This document shows positions 53,109 to 61,777 of a stretch of 64,000 nt of DNA, in pieces. Location: contig NZ_AP014723.1 of the NCBI RefSeq assembly GCF_001548035.1, positions 744,001 to 808,000 on the forward strand, read 5' to 3'. The notes under the pieces are model-generated. The model made no database searches, was not told the origin of the DNA, and worked only from the letters and a program-made list of their open reading frames with translations. Source of the stretch: Sulfurospirillum sp. UCH001 (GTDB lineage Bacteria > Campylobacterota > Campylobacteria > Campylobacterales > Sulfurospirillaceae). A program made the translations under genes and the position numbers. Position 1 is the stretch's first letter. Every line of letters starts with the position of its first letter.

Positions 53109-53642
53109 GTGAAAAATAGTAATTTCCTAAAGTACGCGGCACTCTTGGTGTTTGTGGTTGCCATAGGCTTTTTCGCTTATATGGTACACGCATCCAAAGC
53201 GTTGTCGTATCTCTCCAGCGATCCTAAAGCCTGTATAAACTGTCACGTCATGAATACGCAATATGCGACATGGCAACACAGTTCACATGCTGAACGGGCT
53301 GGCTGTATCGATTGTCACTTACCACGTGATAATATGGTTAATAAGTACATAGCAAAAGCACGAGATGGTTATAACCATAGTGTTGCTTTTACATTCAATA
53401 CGTACAAAAATGCCATTAAGATTAGTGATGATGGAGCGAGAAGAGTACAGGAGAATTGTATTTCTTGTCATGCGAGTTTAACCTCTCAAATGGCAATAAA
53501 TAGTGACAAAGACCACAAGTATGATGATCCAAGCGTTGCTACTGGTAGACGTTGTTGGGAGTGTCATAAAGGTGTACCACACGGTAAAGTCAGAGGTCTT
53601 ACAACGACACCAAATAACTTGGGTGTCAAAGAAGTTAAGTAA
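53109..53642 (+). CDS. nrfH: Cytochrome c nitrite reductase, membrane quinol-dehydrogenase subunit NrfH
   Basis: A NapC/NirT-family tetrahaem cytochrome that oxidises menaquinol and passes electrons to NrfA on the periplasmic side. One N-terminal membrane anchor (KYAALLVFVVAIGFFAYMVH) is followed by four CXXCH haem sites (CINCH, CIDCH, CISCH, CWECH). The start is GTG at 53109 with AAAGGAGG directly upstream, giving 177 residues, the length I remember for Wolinella NrfH. An in-frame TTG at 53040 would add 23 hydrophobic residues. nrfA follows after eight bases. Confidence 0.95.
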   Translation: MKNSNFLKYAALLVFVVAIGFFAYMVHASKALSYLSSDPKACINCHVMNTQYATWQHSSHAERAGCIDCHLPRDNMVNKYIAKARDGYNHSVAFTFNTYKNAIKISDDGARRVQENCISCHASLTSQMAINSDKDHKYDDPSVATGRRCWECHKGVPHGKVRGLTTTPNNLGVKEVK

Positions 53643-53650
53643 AAGGAGAA

Positions 53651-55186
53651 ATGATGATGAAGTTCAAATTGTTGCTTGTAGGTTCTTTGGTCGCCATCGG
53701 TGCAATGGCGTTACTTGCAAACAATATTAATGACAAAGAAAAACAAAGAGTAGAACTTGCTAAAGCTCCAAGCCAAGCTGGCATTGAGGGTAAAGCAAAA
53801 AGCGAAGAGTGGGCAAAATACTATCCAAGACAGTTTGATTCTTGGAAAAAAACAAAAGAGAGTGATGATATCGTCGATATGCTCGATAAAAAACCTTACC
53901 TAGCAGTTGCTTGGGCAGGGTATCCATTTTCTAAAGACTATAATGCTCCACGTGGTCACTACTATGCAGTACAAGACAATGTTAACACATTAAGAACAGG
54001 TGCTCCAGTTGATGCAAAAACAGGTCCTCTTCCAACAGCATGTTGGACGTGTAAATCTCCAGACGTTCCTCGTTTGATCGAAGAAGATGGTGAGTTAGAA
54101 TACTATACAGGTAAATGGGCAAAATACGGTTCACAAGTGGTTAACTCTGTTGGTTGTGCAACATGTCACGATGACAAAACGGCTCAACTTTCTGTTCGTG
54201 TTCCACACTTAAATCGTGGTTTACAAGCAGCTGGACTTAAAACATTTGAAGAGTCAACGCACCAAGAGAAACGCTCTTTGGTTTGTGCTCAATGTCACGT
54301 AGAGTACTACTTCAAAAAGACAGAGTGGAAAGATGACAAAGGTGCTGATAAAACAGCGATGGTGGTCACCCTTCCATATGCTAAAGGTTTAACTGTAGAG
54401 GCAATGGAGCAATACTACGATGAGATTAATTTCTCTGACTGGACACACAGTATCTCAAAAACACCTATGCTTAAAGCACAACATCCTGATTATGAGTTCT
54501 GGAAAACAGGTATCCATGGTCAAAAAGGCGTTTCATGTGCTGATTGTCATATGCCATACACTCAAGAAGGTGCTGTAAAATACTCAGACCACCAAATCCA
54601 AAGTCCTCTTAAAACAATGGATAAAAGCTGTATGAACTGCCATAGAGAAAGTGAAGAGAAACTTAAAGGTATCGTTCACCAAAAAATGGAGAGAAAAGAC
54701 TTTATGATGGACATCGCATTTGATAACATTGGTAAAGCTCACCTAGAAACTGGTAAAGCAATGGAAGCAGGCGCAAGTGATGAAGAGCTTAAAGAAGTTC
54801 GTAAGCTTATCCGTCATGCACAATGGAGAGGCGATATGGCTATTGCTGGTCATGGTAACTTCTTCCACGCGCCAGAAGAGACATTGCGTATGCTAGGTTC
54901 TGCAAACGACAAAGCACAACAAGCGCGTATTAAACTTGTAAGCATCCTTGCAAAACACGGTGTCATGGATTATATGGCTCCAGATTTTGATAAAAAAGAC
55001 AAGGCTCAAAAGCTTGCAAAACTTGATATGCCAGCACTTACTGCTGAAAAACTAAAATTTAAAGAGACACTTGAAAAAGAATGGAAAAAAGAGGCTGCTG
55101 CTAAAGGCAGACTTGCTCCAAATTCGGTAGCTCTTGATCCAGCAGTAGATAGCAAATCTTCTTACTTCGATAAAAATAAAAAGTAA
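53651..55186 (+). CDS. nrfA: Cytochrome c nitrite reductase, catalytic subunit NrfA
   Basis: Periplasmic pentahaem enzyme that reduces nitrite to ammonium with six electrons and can also reduce NO, hydroxylamine and sulfite. 511 residues with a signal anchor in the first 25. The active-site haem is bound by the special CWTCK near residue 131; four further haems are bound by CATCH, CAQCH, CADCH and CMNCH. Other catalytic-site segments include KYGSQVVNSVGC and KTGIHGQKGVSC. AAAAGGAGAA precedes three consecutive ATG codons. The CXXCK haem needs the dedicated lyase NrfI encoded next. Confidence 0.98.
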   Translation: MMMKFKLLLVGSLVAIGAMALLANNINDKEKQRVELAKAPSQAGIEGKAKSEEWAKYYPRQFDSWKKTKESDDIVDMLDKKPYLAVAWAGYPFSKDYNAPRGHYYAVQDNVNTLRTGAPVDAKTGPLPTACWTCKSPDVPRLIEEDGELEYYTGKWAKYGSQVVNSVGCATCHDDKTAQLSVRVPHLNRGLQAAGLKTFEESTHQEKRSLVCAQCHVEYYFKKTEWKDDKGADKTAMVVTLPYAKGLTVEAMEQYYDEINFSDWTHSISKTPMLKAQHPDYEFWKTGIHGQKGVSCADCHMPYTQEGAVKYSDHQIQSPLKTMDKSCMNCHRESEEKLKGIVHQKMERKDFMMDIAFDNIGKAHLETGKAMEAGASDEELKEVRKLIRHAQWRGDMAIAGHGNFFHAPEETLRMLGSANDKAQQARIKLVSILAKHGVMDYMAPDFDKKDKAQKLAKLDMPALTAEKLKFKETLEKEWKKEAAAKGRLAPNSVALDPAVDSKSSYFDKNKK

Positions 55187-55194
55187 GGTTTATA

Positions 55195-55220
55195 TAGGAG
55201 AGAGATGAGTCTCTCTCCTA
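55195..55220 (+). terminator. Strong intercistronic hairpin between nrfA and nrfI
   Basis: TAGGAGAGAGA / TCTCTCTCCTA, eleven perfect base pairs with a four-base loop, nine bases after the nrfA stop. A weaker second hairpin (ACTAAAA / TTTTAGT) lies at 55232-55258. Neither is followed by a T tract. They probably act as an attenuator or mRNA-stabilising element that keeps nrfHA more abundant than nrfIJ. Confidence 0.6.
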
Positions 55221-55290
55221 CCTTATGATATACTAAAACTTCCAAAGGCACTTTTAGTGTGTCATCATATAAATATTTCCAAGGAAAACG

Positions 55291-57672
55291 GTGCTATTCA
55301 AAATTCTTAGCTCTTACAAAACGATGCTCTTTTTGCTCTTTTTTTTAGCGCTAGGTGCAGCCATCGCAACCTTTGTTGAGAACGATTTTGGCACAACCGT
55401 TGCGCGCCATTATGTGTATAACGCCATTTGGTACGAAATGCTTTTAAGCTTTGGCGCGCTCAATATTCTCCTTGTTCTTTACAAAACACAGATGATAAAA
55501 CATCTTGCAAAATTTACATTTCACGCAGCATTTATTCTTATTCTCATTGGCTCTGGGCTGACACGATATTTGGGCGTAGATGGTGTCATGAAAATACGCG
55601 AAGGTGCAAGCACCAACATTATTTTTTCAACTGAAAAAAATGCAGAGATTACGCTTCCTTTCTCTGTTTTTCTTAAAGACTTTGAATTAGAACGCTACTA
55701 TGGTAGTCGTGCACCTTCCGCCTACAACAGCGATGTGCGTATAGTTGATGGCAATACGACATTGGATGCGCAAATCTATATGAACCATACGCTAACCTAC
55801 AAAGGGTATAAATTTTTTCAAACGTTTTATGATCCTGATGAAAAAGGCACCATTCTTTCTGTTACAAAAGATCCTGGAGTAGAGGTGACGTATGTGGGGT
55901 ATGCACTACTGTTTTTAGGGCTTATACTCAATCTCTTTGATTCAAAATCACGTTTTAGAAAACTCATTTTACAAGTCAAACATAGCTCTTTAGTGGTGCT
56001 GTTACTTTTCATGGTACAAGCGCCTCTTTTTTCCCAAAGCGAGTACGTGCAAAACTACTTAGACGAGCACCAAAGTAAAAGTAAAGAAGTGAGCAATGCC
56101 TTTGGCAAATTGGTTGTTCAATCACGTATGGGGCGTATGAAGCCTTTTGATACGTTAAGCCAAGAAGTTTTATATAAACTCAGTGGTAAAAATAGTCTTT
56201 ATGGCATGGATGCGATGCAAATCTCTTTAGGCATGCTTTCACATCCAACGGTGTGGAAAAACCTTCCGATGATTCAAACGAAAACACCAAGACTTAGAGA
56301 ATTTATAGGCATTCCAAAAGAGCAAAAACTCGCTTCTTTTGAAGATTTTTTTGAAGGACATCGCTATAAGATAGACGCGGAACTTCAAAAAGCGCTTGCG
56401 ATGAAACCAAGCCAACGTGGAACATTTGAAAATGACCTTATTAAAGTCGATGAACGCTTAAGCATCGCCTTTATGCTCTATCAAGGTGTACTCTTTAAAA
56501 TCTTTCCATTACCAAACGATGCCAATCACACATGGTTAGCCTTCGAGCAGATGTTTGCACAACTTGAAGGGGTCGAAGCTGAAAAACTACAAGAGAGTTC
56601 AACGGCTTTTATTGGAGCACTCTTTGAGCGTAATTATGACAAAGCACTCTCTTATGTTAACGTATTTTCAGAGTTTCAAACGAAGTATGGCACTGATATT
56701 ATGCCTACAAAAACGCATATTGAAGTTGAAATACTCTTTAATAAACTGATGATTTTTGAGCGATTGACATTGGTGTATGTTCTTTTGGGACTTGTTCTTT
56801 TAGTGGTCGCTTTTGGACGTGTCTTTACCCCTCAAAAATTTCCAGCTAAAATCGATAAAGTCCTTTTTGTGATTGTCGCAGCATTATTTGTTATACATAC
56901 CTGTGGGCTAGCTCTTAGGTGGTATGTGAGTGGTCATGCTCCACTTAGCGATACATATGAGTCGATCGTTTATATCGCATGGTCGTGTCTGCTCTTTTGT
57001 ATGCTCTTTTTACGCCGTTCGCTCTTTGCACTCTCAGGCTCAGTAATGATGGCAGGCATCTTTATGTTTGTGGCACATCTTGGGCATATTGACCCAGAAA
57101 TCACCAATCTTGTGCCTGTGCTAAAATCATTTTGGCTCTCTGTGCATGTTTCTATCATCACGGCAAGTTATGGCTTTTTGGCGCTCGGCTGTGCATTGGG
57201 ATTTTTTACGCTGATTTTATTCGCACTCAAGCCATCTTCGCAAACCATCTCTACCATCAAACATTTAACTACTATCAATGAAATTACCCTTATTTTAGGG
57301 CTTTCTCTTCTCGTCATTGGTAACTTTTTGGGTGGCGTTTGGGCGAATGAGTCATGGGGACGTTACTGGGGGTGGGACCCTAAAGAGACATGGGCATATA
57401 TCTCAATTTTGGTGTATACGATTATTTTACACGTACGACTTGTTCCAAAATTTTATTCACATTATCTCTTTGCAGTCCTTTCTCTCTTAGGATTTGCTTC
57501 TATTTTGATGACCTATTTTGGGGTCAATTTTTATCTTGCTGGTATGCATTCTTATGCTACTGGCGATCCTGTACCTATTCCTGGTTGGGTATATGTTTGT
57601 ACTTTTGTGGTAGCATTGCTGATTATAATATCGTATAAAAATAGACTTCTAACGAAGTCTTCTGATGCGTAA
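55291..57672 (+). CDS. nrfI: CcsBA-type cytochrome c haem lyase, NrfI-like
   Basis: A 793-residue fused System II cytochrome c synthase. The N-terminal ResB/CcsB part has membrane spans at about 9-28, 44-62, 69-88 and 198-215; the C-terminal CcsA part has several spans and the haem-handling WWD motif WGRYWGWDPKETWA near residue 690. Wolinella NrfI has the same architecture (about 900 residues) and attaches haem to the CXXCK motif of NrfA. The GTG start at 55291 follows AAGGAAAA. Position directly after nrfA favours NrfI over the general CcsBA. Confidence 0.9.
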   Translation: MLFKILSSYKTMLFLLFFLALGAAIATFVENDFGTTVARHYVYNAIWYEMLLSFGALNILLVLYKTQMIKHLAKFTFHAAFILILIGSGLTRYLGVDGVMKIREGASTNIIFSTEKNAEITLPFSVFLKDFELERYYGSRAPSAYNSDVRIVDGNTTLDAQIYMNHTLTYKGYKFFQTFYDPDEKGTILSVTKDPGVEVTYVGYALLFLGLILNLFDSKSRFRKLILQVKHSSLVVLLLFMVQAPLFSQSEYVQNYLDEHQSKSKEVSNAFGKLVVQSRMGRMKPFDTLSQEVLYKLSGKNSLYGMDAMQISLGMLSHPTVWKNLPMIQTKTPRLREFIGIPKEQKLASFEDFFEGHRYKIDAELQKALAMKPSQRGTFENDLIKVDERLSIAFMLYQGVLFKIFPLPNDANHTWLAFEQMFAQLEGVEAEKLQESSTAFIGALFERNYDKALSYVNVFSEFQTKYGTDIMPTKTHIEVEILFNKLMIFERLTLVYVLLGLVLLVVAFGRVFTPQKFPAKIDKVLFVIVAALFVIHTCGLALRWYVSGHAPLSDTYESIVYIAWSCLLFCMLFLRRSLFALSGSVMMAGIFMFVAHLGHIDPEITNLVPVLKSFWLSVHVSIITASYGFLALGCALGFFTLILFALKPSSQTISTIKHLTTINEITLILGLSLLVIGNFLGGVWANESWGRYWGWDPKETWAYISILVYTIILHVRLVPKFYSHYLFAVLSLLGFASILMTYFGVNFYLAGMHSYATGDPVPIPGWVYVCTFVVALLIIISYKNRLLTKSSDA

Positions 57673-57709
57673 GCATCAAGCTTTACTAAAATAAATTTAA
57701 AGGAAAAAA

Positions 57710-58360
57710 ATGAATAAAATGAAATTAGTAGCTCTTTCGTTAGCACTTATTGGTAACCTCCATGCAGGCGATGTATTTGAGGGAACTGTTGTTGACACTT
57801 TACAAGGTGGCGGTTATACGTATTTGCAAATTGATGATACTAAGAAAAAATACTGGGTAGCTGTTGAAGGTACAAAAGTAGAGAAAGGAACAGAAGTTCG
57901 TTTTACAGAAGAATTACGTGCGAAAGATTTTGAAAGTAAGGCACTCAACCGTAAATTTGATGAAATTGTGTTTGCTTCCAATTTACAATACCGCACAAAT
58001 GTACCTGAAAAAGGAAATCTATCGCTTATTACAGAGCAGGTTAAAGAGTCTCCTTACAAACAAAAAGATACAATGAGTATTAAAGAGGCATGGGAAAACC
58101 GTGTCAGTTTAAAAGATAAAACCATTGCGATTCGTGGTAAAGTTGTTAAGGCATCTCCAAATATTCTTGGACGTAACTGGGTTCACATCCAAGATGGTAC
58201 AGGCGAAGGCACTGAAGTAGGACGTATTGTATTTACTTCAAGTGAACTTCCAAAAGTAGGAGATATTGTCACCGCTAAAGGTGTTGTCAATGTGGACAAA
58301 GATTTCGGTTCAGGGTATTCTTACAAAATTATTATTGAAAATGCTACATTTAGCAAATAA
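57710..58360 (+). CDS. nrfJ: NrfJ-related periplasmic OB-fold protein
   Basis: A 216-residue protein with a signal peptide (LVALSLALIGNLHAG). Two similar halves follow: an N-terminal GGGYTYLQIDDTKKKYWVAV and a C-terminal GRNWVHIQDGTGEG, both like OB-fold nucleic-acid-binding-type domains found in periplasmic proteins. Wolinella nrfHAIJ ends in a comparable gene whose deletion has, as far as I remember, little effect on nitrite respiration. Function unknown. AAAGGAAAA precedes the ATG; another ATG lies three codons on. Confidence 0.8.
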   Translation: MNKMKLVALSLALIGNLHAGDVFEGTVVDTLQGGGYTYLQIDDTKKKYWVAVEGTKVEKGTEVRFTEELRAKDFESKALNRKFDEIVFASNLQYRTNVPEKGNLSLITEQVKESPYKQKDTMSIKEAWENRVSLKDKTIAIRGKVVKASPNILGRNWVHIQDGTGEGTEVGRIVFTSSELPKVGDIVTAKGVVNVDKDFGSGYSYKIIIENATFSK

Positions 58361-58376
58361 AATATAAAGAGGTTTG

Positions 58377-59039
58377 ATGGCAAACGATCCTTTAACATTA
58401 GTTTCTTCATTGCCACTGTTTGATTCACTTCAACGTGAAGACATCGAAAAAATAGCCTCATTTTGCAGCGTGCGTCATCATAAAGCGGGTGACGTACTCT
58501 TTTATGAAAAAGACACCAAAGACGCGATTTACTACATTATTCAAGGTTCGGTCAAATTTTATAAGGTTGATCGTTTTGATAATGAAATTTTCCTCTATAA
58601 ACTCTACTCAAACTCACTTATTTTTAACGTCTCCAAATTGATTGATAGCTTTTTTATCAGCTGTTATGCCAATGCGGAATTTTTAGAGGATAGCACAATT
58701 TTATGCATTCAAAGTCAGCCATTTCGCGAGATGATTTATGCAAATCACCGTTTGATGACAAAGATTTTAGAAGAGTCATTTAAGATGATACAACAGATGC
58801 AGTGTATCATCAGTCGTGACGTCGTGTTTGATGGAACGGCAAAAGTGGCTCATATGCTTGTTAATGAACTTGATACATTTAATAAACTCAAAAAACATGA
58901 AATTGCGTATATGTTGCACATTCAACCTGAAACACTTTCACGTATTTTAAATAAACTGACTCGTAATGGAACGATTGAGATTGAAAAAAACAGCGTTGTG
59001 ATCTTGAATATTCAAGAGCTCAAAGATATTTATGAATAA
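58377..59039 (+). CDS. Crp/Fnr family transcriptional regulator (Nss-like), second copy
   Basis: A 220-residue regulator with the beta-roll sensory domain (GDVLFYEKDTKDAIYYIIQG) and a winged helix whose recognition helix contains QPETLSRILNKLTRNG, nearly the same as in the copy at 52253. There is no Fnr-type iron-sulfur motif, though a few scattered cysteines occur. It follows nrfJ after 16 bases with AAAGAGG before the ATG at 58377, so it is probably part of the nrf transcript and could form a feedback loop. Ligand unknown; nitrate, NO or N2O are candidates from the Nss family. Confidence 0.85.
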   Translation: MANDPLTLVSSLPLFDSLQREDIEKIASFCSVRHHKAGDVLFYEKDTKDAIYYIIQGSVKFYKVDRFDNEIFLYKLYSNSLIFNVSKLIDSFFISCYANAEFLEDSTILCIQSQPFREMIYANHRLMTKILEESFKMIQQMQCIISRDVVFDGTAKVAHMLVNELDTFNKLKKHEIAYMLHIQPETLSRILNKLTRNGTIEIEKNSVVILNIQELKDIYE

Positions 59040-59059
59040 ATTTTTTAGGACATTGTAAA

Positions 59060-60433
59060 ATGAAACCAACCGCTATTAGTGCAAAGATGCGCCTCGCTGG
59101 GGGATTGTTGTCGTTTGTCATTATATTTATCATCTCTTTAACCGTTATGATGAATCAAATGAGTAAAAAAGACTCTTACATCATTAACATTGCGGGTAAG
59201 CAGCGTATGCTCTCTCAAAAGATGAGCAAGGAAGTTTTCTTCATCGTACACCGACATACGAATGACTTTCGTGAACTCAATACGGCTGTGAACCTTTTTG
59301 AAAATAGCCTCAAAGATCTTTTGTATGGCAATGATGCCAAAGGCATTTATGCTCCACAAAATGAGCGTATTAAAAGCAAACTTGAAGAGGTCATGAGCCT
59401 TTGGTTACCATTTCGTGAAGAGATTGAAGCTTTAAAATCTGGCATTGAAGCAGTACGCCCTGATATGGAAGTCTTAACACCTCGCATCGAGAAGTTGTTG
59501 GTACTCTCCGATAATGTTGTTCAACGTATGGTTGCTGCAAATTTAAGTAATGTGCATATCGACCTTTCTGGTCGTCAACGTATGCTTTCTCAACGTATGG
59601 GTCTCTATGTTAACCGTTATTTGCGCACATCAAACGCACAGGATTTACTTGTTTTTGCAGATGCGAAGGCTTTGTATAACAAAACGATAAAAAGCTTTTT
59701 AGATGATCCTGCAGTAAAGAGCTCTCCTGAGGTATATGCTATTGTTAAAGAGACTAATGCCTACTGGGAAGAGTACATCCTTTATTTAGACCATATCATG
59801 AAAGAAGAGAGCGAAATCAATAAGCACTTGGCATTTGTGTATGAAAAAAACGTCCAACTGCTTAATGCGATGGATGAAGCCGTCTGGCTCTATACCGATC
59901 ACAGTGAAGCTAAAAACGATATGTTCCTCAAATTCCAATATATCGCGCTTTTGGTTGGACTTATCATCATTGTCTATGCGTTTGTGATGACCAAAGAGAT
60001 TATCGAGCATTTAGAAGGATTTGTTCAAAAAGCCAAAGAGCTTGCTCATGGTGACATCAGTAGTTTTTCTGCCAAGCCTGTCACACTCTCTGAAAACAGT
60101 GAAGATGAACTCAAAGAAGCTTCTACACACATCTCACTCTTTGTTCAAAAAGTCAATCTTGCGATGAAAGACTCAGAAGATGCCCTTAAAAAAGCTGAAA
60201 ATGCAGTTTCTCAGCTGCAACAACTTGCTCTTGAAGTTGAAGATGTTATCGAAGATATGGGCATTGATGAGAATGAAAAGAAGACATTTGATAGAAATGT
60301 CAATGCCACGGAAGATATCGCCATTCAATCGGCTGAAAATCTCATTCATGTCAACCGTATGCTTCAGAAATTGAAAAAAAGTCTCAATTCGATGGTTGAG
60401 AGTAATCAATTGGAAGAAAAAAAAGGCGAGTAA
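59060..60433 (+). CDS. Tandem PilJ/NarX-like sensory membrane protein without output domain
   Basis: A 457-residue protein: membrane segment near 15-32, a periplasmic region with two PilJ-type repeats whose P-box-like motifs are AGKQRMLSQKM near residue 46 and SGRQRMLSQRM near 174, a second membrane segment near 296-313, a HAMP-like linker, and a C-terminal helical, coiled-coil-prone region of about 110 residues. No histidine kinase, methyl-accepting or GGDEF domain follows. P-boxes bind nitrate and nitrite in NarX/NarQ and related receptors. It follows the second Crp/Fnr gene after 20 bases and closes the nitrite cluster. Confidence 0.85.
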   Translation: MKPTAISAKMRLAGGLLSFVIIFIISLTVMMNQMSKKDSYIINIAGKQRMLSQKMSKEVFFIVHRHTNDFRELNTAVNLFENSLKDLLYGNDAKGIYAPQNERIKSKLEEVMSLWLPFREEIEALKSGIEAVRPDMEVLTPRIEKLLVLSDNVVQRMVAANLSNVHIDLSGRQRMLSQRMGLYVNRYLRTSNAQDLLVFADAKALYNKTIKSFLDDPAVKSSPEVYAIVKETNAYWEEYILYLDHIMKEESEINKHLAFVYEKNVQLLNAMDEAVWLYTDHSEAKNDMFLKFQYIALLVGLIIIVYAFVMTKEIIEHLEGFVQKAKELAHGDISSFSAKPVTLSENSEDELKEASTHISLFVQKVNLAMKDSEDALKKAENAVSQLQQLALEVEDVIEDMGIDENEKKTFDRNVNATEDIAIQSAENLIHVNRMLQKLKKSLNSMVESNQLEEKKGE

Positions 60434-60446
60434 CAATTTATTTAAA

Positions 60447-60483
60447 CTCTTGATGTATCATAATTTTAAAGATACACCAAGAG
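60447..60483 (+). terminator. Hairpin overlapping the ribosome binding site of the next gene
   Basis: CTCTTGATGTATC / GATACACCAAGAG, thirteen base pairs including one G-T pair, eleven-base loop. It begins 13 bases after the sensor stop and its 3' arm includes most of the GAGG ribosome binding site of the gene at 60490. It could terminate the nrf-side transcript and hide the downstream site on readthrough RNA. Confidence 0.55.
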
Positions 60484-60489
60484 GCTTGA

Positions 60490-61059
60490 ATGAAAAAAGT
60501 ATATATTATTCATGGCTATTACGCTTCGCCACATGAACACTGGTTTCCATGGTTTGTTGAAAAAGTCCAAGCAGGATATGGCATAAATATAGAAGTGTTA
60601 CGTATGCCAACCCCTGAATCTCCGCATGTTGATGCATGGCTTGAAAAATTGCACAGCAAAATTGGAACACCCAACAATCAAACATTTATTATCGCGCATA
60701 GTTTAGGATGTATAGCGCTTTTACGCTACTTAGAGAGTTTGCAGGAGAGTTTCTCGCTTGGAGGGATGATTCTGGTCTCGCCTTTTGATAAACCCCTTGA
60801 AATCTTTCCTCATCTTAATGACTTTGTTGATGTTACACCTAATTATGCAAAGATAACTCGCAGTGTCTTGCAAAAATATACAGTTTTCTCCGATAATGAC
60901 ATGTACATACCTGCGTCCATCAGTAAAAATGTAGGTATTAATCTCGATAGCGCACTCTATGAAATCCCTCGAGGAGGGCATTTCTTAGGCATTGAAGGAT
61001 TCGAGACATTTCCTGAACTGTACGAGATTTTTAGACAAATGATGAACAAGTCTGTTTAA
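60490..61059 (+). CDS. RBBP9/YdeN-type alpha/beta hydrolase
   Basis: A 189-residue cytoplasmic serine-hydrolase-like protein. The N-terminal IIHGYYASPHEHWFPW, nucleophile elbow IAHSLGC (Ser near residue 70), the late acidic SDNDMYIP and catalytic histidine in PRGGHFLG are all those of the RBBP9/YdeN (DUF676-like) family. Physiological substrates are not known. It is a single gene convergent with lrgB, with a six-base gap. Confidence 0.88.
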   Translation: MKKVYIIHGYYASPHEHWFPWFVEKVQAGYGINIEVLRMPTPESPHVDAWLEKLHSKIGTPNNQTFIIAHSLGCIALLRYLESLQESFSLGGMILVSPFDKPLEIFPHLNDFVDVTPNYAKITRSVLQKYTVFSDNDMYIPASISKNVGINLDSALYEIPRGGHFLGIEGFETFPELYEIFRQMMNKSV

Positions 61060-61066
61060 GGAATTT

Positions 61067-61777
61067 CTATAAAAAACCAATCACAATTGGCAATAAAACA
61101 GCCGTAAAGACACCGACCAAACCCATCGCTAAAGCAGCGAATGCGGCTGCATTTTCACTGATTTCAAGAGAACGAGCGATGCCAATCGCATGCGAAATAA
61201 GTCCGAGTGTAAATCCTTTTGCCGCGTCATGTTTGATTTTTAGAACTTTAAATACAAATGTTCCAAAAAGCGCGCCCAAAAGTCCTGTTAGAACAACAAA
61301 TCCCATCGCTAATGAAGGAACGGCTCCAATGTCTTGCGCGGTTATGAGCGTAATAGGTGCTGTAACAGACTTTGTTGTCATAGAGAGCATCGTGATTTTT
61401 GAAGCGTCAAAAAGCCATAAGATCCCAACAGCACTAAGAATTGTAAATGTTCCACCCGCAAAAAGCGTAACGGTAATAGGAAGAAAATAAGCACGAATCA
61501 ACTTGAGATTTTTATACAGAGGAAGTGCTAGTGCTACTGTAGCAGGTCCTAGAAAAAAGTGCAAAATAGAGACTGACTCAAAATACTGTTTGTACGGGAT
61601 TTTTGCAAGAATGAGAATAGGCAACATAATAAGATATGCGATCACAATAGGCTGCAGCAAAGAGTGCTTGCCACTTTTTTCATAAACGAGGATGCCTATT
61701 TTATAAGCACTAATGGTGATAATAATCCACGTTAATGGGGTACTTGTTACATATGCTATCAGTGCGTCAGTATTCAT
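61067..61777 (-). CDS. lrgB: LrgB family membrane protein
   Basis: A 236-residue membrane protein with about seven spans and the family segments FLGPATVALALPLYKN, KSVTAPI and GLISHAIGIARSLE. LrgB/CidB proteins work with small LrgA/CidA partners; they were first described as antiholin-like, and later work on related plant and bacterial members points to glycolate or pyruvate transport. AAAGGAGAGAG precedes the ATG, which overlaps the lrgA stop by four bases. Confidence 0.92.
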   Translation of the reverse strand: MNTDALIAYVTSTPLTWIIITISAYKIGILVYEKSGKHSLLQPIVIAYLIMLPILILAKIPYKQYFESVSILHFFLGPATVALALPLYKNLKLIRAYFLPITVTLFAGGTFTILSAVGILWLFDASKITMLSMTTKSVTAPITLITAQDIGAVPSLAMGFVVLTGLLGALFGTFVFKVLKIKHDAAKGFTLGLISHAIGIARSLEISENAAAFAALAMGLVGVFTAVLLPIVIGFL

